Source: Rhizobium mongolense USDA 1844
GTDB lineage: Bacteria > Pseudomonadota > Alphaproteobacteria > Rhizobiales > Rhizobiaceae
NCBI RefSeq assembly: GCF_000419765.1
Contig: NZ_ATTQ01000021.1
Location: 41,366 to 105,365, forward strand
Direction: 5' to 3'
Length of the DNA: 64,000 nt
Part shown: positions 45,162 through 54,309 of the stretch, in pieces
How the letters are laid out: every line of letters starts with the position of its first letter
Position numbering within the stretch: the stretch's first letter is position 1
Program-made: the position numbers and the translations under genes
Notes under the pieces: model-generated
Told to the model about the DNA's origin: nothing
The model's database searches: none
What the model saw: the letters and a program-made list of their open reading frames with translations, nothing else

Positions 45162-45812
45162 ATGTCTGAAAACGTTGGCAGGTGGCTTCGAGACGAGATT
45201 GAAAATGCTATTCTTTCCAATGAGTTTGCGCCCGGCGAACGGCTGGACGAGATGGTGCTCGCCACCCGGTTCGGTGTATCGCGGACACCCGTCCGCGAAG
45301 CGCTGATGCAACTCAATGCGATTGGGCTTATCGAGATTCGCCCGCGCCGGGGGGCTGTCGTCATCGATCCGGCGCCGCACAGAATTTTCGAGATGTTTGA
45401 GGTCATGGCGGAGCTCGAAGGCTTGGCTGGATCGCTGGCCGCCCGCCGGCTGGATGACGAATCTCGCGCGGCAATCACGGCTGCCCACAGGCGCTGTGAG
45501 CTGTCGGCCGGGGCCGGCGACAGCGACGCCTATTATTACGATAACGAGGAATTCCATAAGGCCATCTACGCAGCGAGCCGCAGCGAGTTCCTTGAGGAGC
45601 AGTGCCTGCAACTGCATCGGCGTCTGCGCCCTTATCGGCGACTTCAGCTGCGAGTGCGTAACCGCCTGTCGACGTCCTTTTCCGAACATTGCACCATTGT
45701 CGATGCAATTTTCGCCGGAAACGGCGAGGAGGCTCGCCGCCTATTGCGGGTACATGTCGGAATACAAGGCGAGAGGTTCAGCGATCTGGTCGCCAGCATG
45801 ACGGCAAGATGA
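45162..45812 (+). CDS. matR: GntR/FCD regulator MatR
   Basis: A 216-residue regulator from ATG 45162; an in-frame ATG at 45117 lies within the operator and is less likely. The winged helix (AILSNEFAPGERLDEMVLATRFGVSRTPVREALMQL) is followed by an FCD domain (NEEFHKAIYAASRSEFLEEQ, SEHCTIVDAIFAGN) with His/Glu metal candidates. Divergent from matABC, it should control that operon in response to malonate. Confidence 0.9.
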   Translation: MSENVGRWLRDEIENAILSNEFAPGERLDEMVLATRFGVSRTPVREALMQLNAIGLIEIRPRRGAVVIDPAPHRIFEMFEVMAELEGLAGSLAARRLDDESRAAITAAHRRCELSAGAGDSDAYYYDNEEFHKAIYAASRSEFLEEQCLQLHRRLRPYRRLQLRVRNRLSTSFSEHCTIVDAIFAGNGEEARRLLRVHVGIQGERFSDLVASMTAR

Positions 45813-46050
45813 CCCCAGGTCGAAGGCAAGAAGCTGACGCCACCGGCATTTCTCAATCCCCGCGCTACCTGAAAAGGATATGAAGCGCAGTTTCGCGGCA
45901 TAAGGGTGCAAATGCCACCAACAGCAGGTTTTGGCCCAATCAGGTCGTCTGCGTACTTATCCGAACGTCGCAAAAAAGTTTCTCCGTGCCGCTCAAAGCC
46001 TTCTGGCGTATGCTATAGGACATGCGGTCCGAGCAGATGGAGGAGGAGCC

Positions 46051-49000
46051 ATGAAGGTCGGTTCCTGGCTGCGCGATCAAGGCCTGGAACAGTACGAGGA
46101 AGCGTTCCGGCAAAACGACATCGATCCCGAAATACTTCGGGATCTTACCGCCGAAGACCTGATTGGGCTTGGAGTTATTTCAGTAGGCCACCGCCGTAAA
46201 CTGCTCGCCGCGATAGCAGCGCTGCGCGAGACCGTTCAACAGGTGTCCAGGCCGGCCGGGGATAGATCAGCCGCCACCGGAGCGGAGCGCCGCCAGATCA
46301 CCGTGATGTTTGTCGACCTCGTCGAGTCGACGGCGCTCTCGTTACGGCTTGACCCAGAGGAGATGAGCGAATTGCTGCGGCACTATCAGGGTGCGGTGGC
46401 GGGCGCGATTGCGCGGTTCGAGGGCCACGTTGCCAAGTACATGGGCGATGGCGTGCTTGCATACTTCGGTTATCCGCGTGCTCACGAGGATGAGGCCGAA
46501 CGGGCCGTGCGGGCGGGGTTGGCGGCAGCCGAGGCAGTGCGGGATCTGCGACCATCGCACGGTGGGACGCTTCAAGCTCGGGTCGGCATCGCCACCGGCC
46601 TGGTGGTTGTCGGCGAGCTGGTTGGTGAAGGTGCAGCCCGTGAGGAGACGGTCGTCGGCGATACGCCCAATCTGGCGGCGCGGCTGCAAAGTCTGGCCGA
46701 ACCTGGAACCGTCGTGGTGGCATCCCGTACCCGGCAGTTAATCGGTGCTCTGTTTGATCTTGTCGAACTCGGTTTCCAGCCGCTGAAGGGTTTTCCTGGA
46801 TCCGTACGCGCTTGGCGCGTGCTCGGTGAAAGCGCTGCAGAAAGCCGTTTCGAAGCCTTGCACGGGTCGGTCCTGACCCCGCTGGTCGGTCGCGACCATG
46901 AGATTGGCCTCCTGCTCAAGCACTGGGAAGCAATCAAGGAAGGTGAAGGCCAGGTGGTGCTGCTTGCGGGCGAGCCCGGCATCGGCAAATCGCGCCTTGT
47001 CCGGGCCTTGCGGCGGCGGGTGGAAAGCGAACCGCATACGACAGTCAGTCACTATTGCTCGCCGTATTATCAGAGCAGCCCGCTTCATCCGGTGATCGGC
47101 CTCCTGGAGCGGGCGGCCGGGTTCGCTGCAGGCGATCCCTCCGAAGCGAGACTGGACAAACTCGAGGGGCTGCTCGCGCTTTCAACTGAAGATGTCGCCG
47201 GCGTGGCCCCTTTGCTCGCGGCGCTGCTGTCGATTCCAACAGGCGACCGCTATCCGCCCTTGGAGTTGAGTCCGCATCTGCAGAAGGAGCAGACGCTGGA
47301 GGTGTTAGTCGATCAACTCATGGGGCTTGCGGCGCATAAGCCTGTCTTGGCCGTGTATGAGGACATCCATTGGGCGGATCCGACCTCGCTGGAGTTGCTG
47401 GATCTGGTGATTGACCGCGTGCAGGGCTCGCGGGTATTGGCGCTTATCACGTTCCGTCCCGAGTTCCTGCCACCGTGGCTGCGCTATGCTCATGTCACTG
47501 CGCTGACGCTTAGTCGTTTGAGCCGACGGCAGGGCACAGCTATGGTCGAGAGGCTGACCGGTGGCAGGGAGCTGCCCGCCGAAGTACTAGACAACATCGT
47601 CGCAAAGACAGACGGCGTGCCTCTATTCGTGGAAGAGCTGACGCGGGCCGTGATTGAGACCAACTTGCTAAAGGACGAGGGCGACCATTACGCTCTCGCA
47701 AGTCCGCTGTCAGCTATCCCAATTCCAGCCACGCTTCAGGAGTCGCTATTGGCTCGCCTCGACCGACTGGCCTCTGCTAGAGAGGTAGCGCAGCTTGCAG
47801 CCGCAATCGGACGAGAATTCTCACACGAGTTGCTCGTGGCAGCCGCCGCGTTACCGAAGAGCGAGGTAGAAGATGCGCTGGCCGCCCTTATTGCGTCGGG
47901 ATTGGTGTTCCGCCACGGGAATTCTCCGCAGGCGACCTACAGCTTCAAGCACGCGCTTGTTCGCGATGCCGCCTATGCGACGCTTGTGCGGACGAAACGG
48001 TTGCGCTTGCATGCCGGGATCGCCAGGGCGATCGAGCACCGCTTCCCGGAAATCGTCCAGGGGCAACCCGAGCTTCTAGCCCAGCACTACTCGGAGGCGG
48101 GACTGCCTGCACTGGCGATCAATTACTGGCTCAGGGCCGGGCAAGCCGCGATTGCACGCTCCGCAACGGCCGAAGCGATTACCCATCTGACCAGAGGGCT
48201 GGAACTGCTTGCACCCCTACCTGATGATGCTGCACGGCGGCGGCAGGAACTCGAGCTGCAAGTCGCTCTTGGCGTCGCCCTGATGATTTCCAAGGGTTGG
48301 GCAGCGCCGGAGGTCGGGCGTACTAACGCGCGAGCGCGCGAATTATGCGCGCAGCTCGGTGGCTCAAATCGGCTCTTGCCTGTCCTCTACGGGGACTGGG
48401 TCTTTCACGTCGTACGCGCGGAGTTGGAGGCGGGGCGAAAGGCAGGAGAGGACCTGCTCCGTCGCGCCCGAGAAGAAGGGGATGTATCGGCTGAGACTGT
48501 CGGCCACCGCATCGTTGGAACCGATGCCTTCCTTCGCGGCGAGCTGGTCATCGCCCGCGAATATCTGGAGAGGTCGCTCGCCCTTTATGACCCGCAGCAA
48601 CACCGCTCCCTCGCCTTCCTGTTCGCCCAGGACCCCCGGGTAGCAGGGGTGTCCGTCCTATCCTGGACGCTGTTCGCTCTTGGCTATCCCGTTCAGGCCC
48701 AGACGAAGAGCAACGAGGCGTTGACGGACGCAAGGGAACTGTCCCACCGCAACACCCTCGGCTATGCCCTGCTTTATGGCTGCATTCTGTCGCAGCTTCG
48801 CGGCGACTGGCGAGAAGCGCGGGAACGAGCAGACTCGCTGATCACGCTCGCGAGAGAGCAGGGCTCTCCACACTTTCTTGGGGCAGGCATGGTCATCCGG
48901 GGCTGGGCGCTGGGAGAGGCAGGCGAGTTACAGGCGGCCATCACACAGGTTCAAGAAGGTTTGGGGTCGTGGCAGACGACTGGAGCGAGATTCCTGGTTC

Positions 49001-49413
49001 CATTTTTTCTAAGCTTGCTCGCGCACCTCGAAACCCGAGCCGGCAAAGCGAAGACGGGGTTGGATTTGCTGACCGACGCGCTGGCCCGGGTGCGCGAAAC
49101 TGGTGAGCGGTGGTTCGAGGCGGAGCTCTATCGGCTGTCAGGCGAACTGATGCTGCAGTTGCCGATGGTTGATCGAGCCGGGGTGGAGGCACGGCTCCGG
49201 CACGCGATTGATGTCGCCCGAGGGCAACACGCCGACTTGTGGGAGTTGCGCGCGGCGACAAGTCTCGGCCGGCTACAGATCGGGGAGAATCGGGGCGGCG
49301 AAGCTCATGACCTGCTCGCGCCCCTCTATCACAAGTTTACCGAAGGGTTCGCGACATCGGACCTGCAATCGGCCCAACGGGTTCTTTGCGAGGCCGACGA
49401 CCGCCGAGCGTGA
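46051..49413 (+). CDS. SAM-domain/class III cyclase/AAA-ATPase/TPR signalling protein
   Basis: A 1120-residue protein from ATG 46051 with AGGAGGAG upstream. Residues 1-60 form a SAM domain; residues 80-240 a class III nucleotide cyclase homology domain with metal-binding Asp89 (VMFVDLVEST) and Asp133 (YMGDGVLAYFG) and the catalytic Asn207/Arg211 pair (NLAARLQ). A large AAA/STAND-type ATPase follows (Walker A GEPGIGKS at 307-314, Walker B in YEDIHWAD), then TPR-like helices to the end. All cyclase residues appear intact, so it should make cAMP or cGMP in response to an unknown ligand. It stands alone; the 238 bases upstream hold no gene. Confidence 0.9.
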   Translation: MKVGSWLRDQGLEQYEEAFRQNDIDPEILRDLTAEDLIGLGVISVGHRRKLLAAIAALRETVQQVSRPAGDRSAATGAERRQITVMFVDLVESTALSLRLDPEEMSELLRHYQGAVAGAIARFEGHVAKYMGDGVLAYFGYPRAHEDEAERAVRAGLAAAEAVRDLRPSHGGTLQARVGIATGLVVVGELVGEGAAREETVVGDTPNLAARLQSLAEPGTVVVASRTRQLIGALFDLVELGFQPLKGFPGSVRAWRVLGESAAESRFEALHGSVLTPLVGRDHEIGLLLKHWEAIKEGEGQVVLLAGEPGIGKSRLVRALRRRVESEPHTTVSHYCSPYYQSSPLHPVIGLLERAAGFAAGDPSEARLDKLEGLLALSTEDVAGVAPLLAALLSIPTGDRYPPLELSPHLQKEQTLEVLVDQLMGLAAHKPVLAVYEDIHWADPTSLELLDLVIDRVQGSRVLALITFRPEFLPPWLRYAHVTALTLSRLSRRQGTAMVERLTGGRELPAEVLDNIVAKTDGVPLFVEELTRAVIETNLLKDEGDHYALASPLSAIPIPATLQESLLARLDRLASAREVAQLAAAIGREFSHELLVAAAALPKSEVEDALAALIASGLVFRHGNSPQATYSFKHALVRDAAYATLVRTKRLRLHAGIARAIEHRFPEIVQGQPELLAQHYSEAGLPALAINYWLRAGQAAIARSATAEAITHLTRGLELLAPLPDDAARRRQELELQVALGVALMISKGWAAPEVGRTNARARELCAQLGGSNRLLPVLYGDWVFHVVRAELEAGRKAGEDLLRRAREEGDVSAETVGHRIVGTDAFLRGELVIAREYLERSLALYDPQQHRSLAFLFAQDPRVAGVSVLSWTLFALGYPVQAQTKSNEALTDARELSHRNTLGYALLYGCILSQLRGDWREARERADSLITLAREQGSPHFLGAGMVIRGWALGEAGELQAAITQVQEGLGSWQTTGARFLVPFFLSLLAHLETRAGKAKTGLDLLTDALARVRETGERWFEAELYRLSGELMLQLPMVDRAGVEARLRHAIDVARGQHADLWELRAATSLGRLQIGENRGGEAHDLLAPLYHKFTEGFATSDLQSAQRVLCEADDRRA

Positions 49414-49456
49414 TCACAGGCCTCGGCAGCCCAAGGGTGCCGGCTCCGACCAGCGT

Positions 49457-49634
49457 TCACGGACTATAAGGATCGGTCTTTGTTGTCGGTCGGTTCGAAA
49501 CCGGCCTTGGCTTTAGCGTGGCGACACACGCTCTCTTGCGCTTGCTCGAACTCGATGCAGAGCTCCATACAGCAAAAAGCGCCGATGGAGCGGCCGCCAA
49601 CATCGCCCACTTCGACACGCGGACGTCCAGTCCG
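49457..49634 (-). pseudogene. detached C-terminal end of a DUF3422 gene
   Basis: The minus-strand frame reads LDVRVSKWAMLAAAPSALFAVW and then a Ser/Lys-rich tail ending at a stop at 49457. The first eleven residues (LDVRVSKWAML) lie in the 38-bp direct repeat and are the same as those ending the DUF3422 pseudogene at 55416. This looks like the original 3' end of that gene, now separated by 5.8 kb of other DNA. Confidence 0.6.
49597..49634. repeat. 38-bp perfect direct repeat, left copy
   Basis: This 38-bp sequence (starting CCAACATCGCCCACTTCG) is identical to 55416-55453 in the same orientation; the bases flanking both copies differ. The copies bound a 5.8-kb gene block and both lie in DUF3422 coding sequence in the same frame. 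It is a candidate recombination or attachment site. Confidence 0.95.
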
Positions 49635-49863
49635 GTTGATCCGTTGGTCATGTAGAGCGGCTAAGCGGTTGATTAAAGTCGATATTGCAGTGGGTTTGGA
49701 TTGGAAAGTCTGAGCATATGCTTTACCATGTGGATGCCAAAAAATGCAGTGTTTTCCGCCGTATGCCAGTGTTACCACGACATGAAATGCGACATGTCAC
49801 ACCTACGAAAGCTCCTATTCCACATAGAAAAAGCCCCACTTAGGCGAGCGCTCGCTGCCCTAT

Positions 49864-50202
49864 TCAGGCGATCTTCACCTCTTCTGGGCGGTCGGCAGGA
49901 TCAGTCGTGTAATATCTCCTCAGCCATGCAAATCCTGCCAAGCTCATCTCCTTAACTACATCCTTCTCGCTCTCTCCGAGTTGCTGTGCGTCCTCCATGG
50001 CTTGCACTGTCCGGGTAAGCGCATGCAACAGAGCTGATCGCTCACCATATCGATCGACAATTATGAGGCGACTCGGTAAGCTCGGAGTATTTGACGTGGC
50101 TCTCACGGTATGTACAGAGAGCGCCCGCTGGATGGCCGTCCCAATTGCCGCGAATGTGTCTGGAGGTAGGGCGCTAGGCATCAGCCCAATCATGTGTCGC
50201 AT
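49864..50202 (-). CDS. hypothetical protein in the repeat-bounded block
   Basis: A 112-residue soluble helical protein (ATG 50202) with no recognised family. The central part (ERSALLHALTRTVQAMEDAQ) is a charged helix, and a Trp/Tyr-rich stretch (GFAWLRRYYTT) follows. A GGGGCTTTTT sequence just beyond the stop, read on the minus strand, may serve as its terminator. No partner gene is obvious; the 221 bases upstream of the start (50203-50423) hold nothing clear. Confidence 0.45.
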   Translation of the reverse strand: MRHMIGLMPSALPPDTFAAIGTAIQRALSVHTVRATSNTPSLPSRLIIVDRYGERSALLHALTRTVQAMEDAQQLGESEKDVVKEMSLAGFAWLRRYYTTDPADRPEEVKIA

Positions 50203-50423
50203 GGTGGACGGTTCTCGTCGTCTTCAACAAGCGTCGACCGCGCGCGCCGAGTCGGTAGATGTTAAGCTCTTGGTCGACGGCTGGCGCGCCCGAGTTTCGA
50301 CCGAGACTAGCCATGCCGGAAATGAACTATATGCGGAAGCTGTCCCGCTGGACGCTACTGGACACTGCAGATGCCGGGCAGCTCCTTGTACGGCAATGTC
50401 CGGCCGGAGGTTCAGCCCACCTC

Positions 50424-50711
50424 TCAACTGAGCCCGCGTGGCGCGAAGAAGCAGCGGATCGTCATATGCGGGGCGGACGTGCAGATGTGATACTGGCTGT
50501 CTTCGCTCTCCAAAACCCGGTTCTTCGGGATGAAGTATCTTGTCTTTGACCCGGTGCGGATGTTGAAGTTGCCGCCCGGCAGCGGCTCGACATAGCGCGG
50601 GCTGATGACCCGGCAGTCCTTGTTGTCGCAGCATTCGTAGCCGGTGACCGGATCATGGTGGCCGGAATACCAATTATGGGCGACAGCGAGAGCGATGAGG
50701 ACGAGCTTCAT
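50424..50711 (-). CDS. small exported cysteine-containing protein
   Basis: A 95-residue protein from ATG 50711. The N-terminus (MKLVLIALAVAHNWYSGHH) looks like a short signal peptide. A CCDNKDCRVIS cluster follows within the first 40 residues, then strand-rich sequence (NFNIRTGSKTRYFIPKNR) and another Cys pair region. Disulfide-stabilised small periplasmic protein is the best guess; function unknown. The 377 bases between it and the next gene (50712-51088) hold nothing clear. Confidence 0.55.
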   Translation of the reverse strand: MKLVLIALAVAHNWYSGHHDPVTGYECCDNKDCRVISPRYVEPLPGGNFNIRTGSKTRYFIPKNRVLESEDSQYHICTSAPHMTIRCFFAPRGLS

Positions 50712-51088
50712 GTCTGCTTGACCTTCTCGGTGCCGAGGGCCCAACGCTCAACTTCGAAAAGACCCCACGGTATGACAATAGGGACGTTTGCGAATGCTTC
50801 AAGCGTTGCCGATTAACGACGGACCGCGGCGCCCGCCAACGGCCTTCTGATACAGCCGCTCGATCTTGTGACCGGTCGACCAAAGCAGTTCGCGATCGAT
50901 GCCTTCGGAAGCGCCTAAGCCGGATCGTCAGATTGGATCGTCTCCCCATCATCCGCGCCGACGAAGGTGGAGTCAGAACAACGCTTACGGAATACAGGTC
51001 GCGTCGCGCCGCACTCATTCCGTGCAGCAGAGGAACTATATCCTATCGGTAGCGTTTTACCGGCACACTGAAAATCCTGGAGGATAAC

Positions 51089-51376
51089 ATGAGTAAACTG
51101 GTCATCTCCGCCGTATCGCTGTTTCTGTCGCTCGGCGCGGCGGCGGTCGCGCAGACAGCGACGGTCGTCGTTCCCGGCGAAGTCAGAACCTACGTTCTTG
51201 AGCAGAAATCGCCATCGGTCACGTTTGAAGGTGATGTTGCAATCGGTACGGCGCTTCCTGACACGGTCGAGATCCACACGGTCCCCGATCAGCCCGATTA
51301 CGGTTATGTGGTCGTCAACAAAAAGCGCGTGCTCGTCAATCCGAAGACCCGCGCGGTGATCGAGGTCATCGAATAA
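51089..51376 (+). CDS. small exported DUF1236 protein
   Basis: A 95-residue protein from ATG 51089 with TGGAGGAT seven bases upstream. A signal peptide ends near AAAVAQTATV. The remainder is a DUF1236 domain (DVAIGTALPDTVEIHTVPDQ, then YVVVNKKRVLVNPKTRAVIEV). It is the third DUF1236 gene of the window and the only one in the repeat-bounded block. Role unknown; such proteins are widespread in rhizobial envelopes. Confidence 0.82.
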   Translation: MSKLVISAVSLFLSLGAAAVAQTATVVVPGEVRTYVLEQKSPSVTFEGDVAIGTALPDTVEIHTVPDQPDYGYVVVNKKRVLVNPKTRAVIEVIE

Positions 51377-51455
51377 CTTGAAGGCACTGCGGGCCCGCCC
51401 CAGGCCCGCTATTCCTCCCCATCAGTTTCGTCCAAAGTCAAAGACAGAGGCCGAC

Positions 51456-51698
51456 GTGAATATACGCCCGCATTATTATGCCAGACGCGACGGGGATGGC
51501 AGCTGGTCGATCGTCAATACGCAGACGCAAAAGGTCGCTGTCATCGCAGAAATTCTGCCGCTAAGACGCCTAGATGAGTCCACCGCCATGGAGATTATCG
51601 ATGCCCTGAGAGAGAGGCATTCGGCTTCCGGAGAACCCGGCGCCTCCACCGAAAGAGCGACGGCACGACGGCACGAGGCCCTAAGCCGTTTTAACTAA
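51456..51698 (+). CDS. small hypothetical protein with DGSW motif
   Basis: An 80-residue protein starting at GTG 51456 with AGAGG five bases upstream. It opens NIRPHYYARRDGDGSWSIVN, then IAEILPLRRLDESTAMEIIDALRE, and ends in a charged tail. The DGSWSIVN strand plus following helix matches the small proteins at 130 and 54310. It lies 79 bases after the DUF1236 gene on the same strand, possibly co-transcribed. Function unknown. Confidence 0.55.
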   Translation: MNIRPHYYARRDGDGSWSIVNTQTQKVAVIAEILPLRRLDESTAMEIIDALRERHSASGEPGASTERATARRHEALSRFN

Positions 51699-51927
51699 TT
51701 TGCTGTCGTTTGATGGTCTGGCATTCTGATCGTGCGTGACGGAGGTGAACCCCTTCCCCTCTTGTCACGTGGTGCGATGGGCTCGCGTTGATTGATGGCC
51801 AGCGCGAGCCTCCTTCTATTCATGCGGGAGCATTTATAGTCAGCTCTCGCTCATCCTTATCCTGGGCTTTGCTCTTCCGATACAGCGGGTATGCCTATGC
51901 GCAACGCCGACGCAAAGGACCATTATC

Positions 51928-52113
51928 ATGCCGAGCTTAGAAGTGCTGAAGGGAAAGCGGCACATTTGTCAATTTTACGTCGAGAAGGCCGAGGCGCGAG
52001 CCGCAAAGGCTACCGAAGATTGTGATTTGCTGGCCGATCTCCTAGGCAGCCTCAGCAGCATTATTCGCGAGGACATTCAGATCCTCGATCAGGAATATGA
52101 AGAGAACAACTAG
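51928..52113 (+). CDS. small hypothetical protein, coiled-coil-like
   Basis: A 61-residue protein from ATG 51928 with AAGGA about nine bases upstream. The whole sequence is helical with acidic/basic heptad-like spacing (EKAEARAAKATEDCDLLADLL, then IREDIQILDQEYEE). It has a single Cys in each half and no known domain. A terminator-like hairpin lies 150 bases downstream at 52263. Confidence 0.5.
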   Translation: MPSLEVLKGKRHICQFYVEKAEARAAKATEDCDLLADLLGSLSSIIREDIQILDQEYEENN

Positions 52114-52262
52114 GAACATTCAACCGCCTCGGATGTTCGGCGGAATGGATCGTGCGGCCAAATTCTCCTGTCACCGTGCTTTAGCCCCTTGCACGCGGCT
52201 GTGCGGTCCGCCTCCATTCTCCGTGCATCGCTACCGAACGGAAACCGGTAAGACTAATCCTC

Positions 52263-52288
52263 CTCGCTTAGTTCGGCGGGGCTTTTTA
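52263..52288 (+). terminator. intrinsic terminator
   Basis: CCTCGC at 52263-52268 pairs with GCGGGG at 52277-52282 (one G-T pair) and is followed by C and TTTTT. It lies 150 bp downstream of the 61-residue gene on the same strand and probably ends that transcript. Confidence 0.6.
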
Positions 52289-52376
52289 TGTACTAGCGGA
52301 ACATTCTCGGCGATTAAGTCGTTGAATTAAACGGATTGCGCGGCACTACTACGCTCGCGCATCTAGCCGGCGACCT

Positions 52377-52414
52377 GGCCCTGTTCAACACCCCGTATGC
52401 AGGGCCGCTTTTTT
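52377..52414 (+). terminator. orphan intrinsic terminator
   Basis: GGCCCTG (52377-52383) and CAGGGCC (52400-52406) form a perfect 7-bp stem with a 16-base loop, followed by GC and TTTTTT. No gene on the plus strand ends between the previous terminator and this one, so it may close a short untranslated transcript beginning near 52290-52340. Confidence 0.65.
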
Positions 52415-52512
52415 GCAGTCTTATGCAGCAACAGCCACCAATGACGCCCTTCGGCCCGAAGCGACCGCTCGTGCCAAACCAGCCAATGTCTCCAACGGGG
52501 GTAGCGGACAAA

Positions 52513-53355
52513 TCAGCCGACTAAGCCGCTCACAGCAGTTGCCACATACCCTTCCTGGGGAAATCGCAGCCGGCCATCTGCTAGCACGTATGAGTCCAGC
52601 AACACGGACTGAGCCTCTGAAGCGACAGCGCTTATCACAGCTTCACGGTCGAACTCAGAACGCTCCGACAAAAGCACGGCCATCGGCGTCGCTGTCAATT
52701 GAAACCGCACATAATTGAAGACAGACGGGAACGTAACCTGTTGGGTAACAGTGTGAATTTCCACCTGATCAAAACCAGCGCCTGATATCATGGCGCGGAG
52801 TTCCTCCGCCTCAGAAAAGATATGTTCAGCGCGCTTCGTGTTTGACGCTCCTGGGCCGAGATGCGCATCAAGGGCTTGCGCAAACGCGAAGGCGGCAGGT
52901 GTACGCTCGATGGCGGAGTAGACGCTGAGGGCAAGTCGGCCCGAGGCTATCAGTACCCGCCTCATCTCGCGAAGCGCTTGGAACCGATCCGGGAAGAACT
53001 GAAGTCCGAGTTGGCAAAGGACGATATCGAAGGAGGCGTCTGGAAACGGAAGGCCAAGAGCACTGCCTTCGATCCACTCGATCGGTGATTCTGTGTTAGC
53101 CACATCCCGAGCTACCGCAAGCATACAAGGGTTCAAGTCCAGGCCGACAAGGCGGCCTGCTCCCAAATTCCGCGCCGCAAGACGGGTCACGACCCCTGTA
53201 CCACATGCGACATCGAGCACCGCGTCTCCTGATTTTAGCTGCGCACGAGCAATAAGGTCGGCGGCCCATAGTGAAGTTATTGCGGGCACGAGATAGCGCT
53301 CGTACAACTCGGCCGCGCTGCCATCGAGTTGCCAATGTTCCTCACCGTCTGGCAT
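52513..53355 (-). CDS. class I SAM-dependent methyltransferase
   Basis: A 280-residue enzyme from ATG 53355 with GGAGAG upstream. Motif I is VLDVACGTGVVTRLAAR, the acidic end of strand 2 reads LVGLDLNPCML, followed by SALGLPFPDASFDIVLCQLGLQFF, typical of UbiE-type methyltransferases. The C-terminal half carries no substrate clue. It lies alone in the repeat-bounded block, facing away from its neighbours, so its partner pathway is unknown. Confidence 0.88.
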   Translation of the reverse strand: MPDGEEHWQLDGSAAELYERYLVPAITSLWAADLIARAQLKSGDAVLDVACGTGVVTRLAARNLGAGRLVGLDLNPCMLAVARDVANTESPIEWIEGSALGLPFPDASFDIVLCQLGLQFFPDRFQALREMRRVLIASGRLALSVYSAIERTPAAFAFAQALDAHLGPGASNTKRAEHIFSEAEELRAMISGAGFDQVEIHTVTQQVTFPSVFNYVRFQLTATPMAVLLSERSEFDREAVISAVASEAQSVLLDSYVLADGRLRFPQEGYVATAVSGLVG

Positions 53356-53661
53356 TACGACTCTCCATGGATGGATAACCGCCAACATACTGGGAAACGC
53401 TTAAAGTACCGCACGGGCCGCAGGCTGGCTAGCGCGCCGATTGTCTGCTGTGGGTCGAGACGCGTCGATCGCATCTTCCGAGGTGAGGTCAGGTGGCGCG
53501 AAGCGACCACGAGCCCCTTCGGCTGGTGGCATCTGCTGCCGAATTCGGCTTTTTTGCGCGGAACCGCACTAATACATTTGGGCGAGTTTTAACGGTAGAT
53601 CGCCTCACCCATGTTATAGGAGCCGCGCACCCCTATGAGCGGTATTCGTCACTTCCCCTTT

Positions 53662-53693
53662 GCCCCGCCGATCGACAGCGGGGCGCTTTTTTT
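53662..53693 (+). terminator. strong intrinsic terminator without an obvious upstream gene
   Basis: GCCCCGC (53662-53668) and GCGGGGC (53678-53684) form a perfect 7-bp stem with a 9-base loop followed by GC and seven T. The 430-bp stretch 53356-53785 holds no gene I can support, so this terminator may belong to a small RNA transcribed from about 53400-53600. Confidence 0.75.
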
Positions 53694-53785
53694 GAATCAA
53701 TCTCTCTCGCACGCCGCGCAAGTTCCCGATAGGAACCTTCAACCTTCTCGACTGTTGAGCCACTCAAAGTCCCCTTCAGGTGCGC

Positions 53786-53980
53786 TTATGGAGCTATTGC
53801 GCCATCTTCTTTGATCACTTCGGCGAACATAATAGCCATGACGAGCGCGACAAAGATCATTCCCCACATCTCAAGCGTATGGCCTTGAGCGTGCTTCTTT
53901 GCCGCTATGAATATGCAAGTGCCACATAGGGTAAGCCAAGCCAGCCCTATCAGCCTCTCAATTGCCAATTCCCAATCCAT
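53786..53980 (-). CDS. small two-helix membrane protein
   Basis: A 64-residue protein from ATG 53980. Two hydrophobic helices are visible (LAWLTLCGTCIFIAA and MWGMIFVALVMAIMFAEVI) with a short loop. The start is one base after the stop of an upstream frame that also encodes a membrane segment, so the two look like a coupled pair. No family is recognised. Confidence 0.5.
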   Translation of the reverse strand: MDWELAIERLIGLAWLTLCGTCIFIAAKKHAQGHTLEMWGMIFVALVMAIMFAEVIKEDGAIAP

Positions 53981-53981
53981 A

Positions 53982-54172
53982 TTAGGGAGCCATTATGTGC
54001 GCCTTCGGTGCGATCGATAGGACCGCGTTACCGTCACCCGGCGCGCTCTTGCCATATCCAGCGATCGCTAGGCCGATGAATGCCACAACGAATAGAATGG
54101 ATAGGACGCCGGTCCAGTCCGCCGGAGCGTTACGCCGGCGCTTGCCCTTTGCCTGTCTGCTATGTCTGTCAT
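53982..54172 (-). pseudogene. small membrane-protein gene with apparent frameshift
   Basis: ATG 54172 starts MTDIADRQR; the membrane-protein frame (KGKRRRNAPADWTGVLSILF, then VVAFIGLAIAGYGKS) is in another frame with no start codon of its own and runs to a stop at 53982, one base before the next gene. Joining the two by a frameshift near 54145-54150 gives a plausible single-pass protein. It is either a recent pseudogene or a sequencing error. Confidence 0.5.
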
Positions 54173-54309
54173 GCTTAACCCCTTAGCCTTCCCTCCCATG
54201 GCGCTAAGATAGACGGTCAGCTGCACCTAATGAACACGCCAGAATGACGCCCACGGAACATCTAGCGGGCAATCGCCAGCCAATCGCCGGGTCATTTTTT
54301 GTCACTGGG

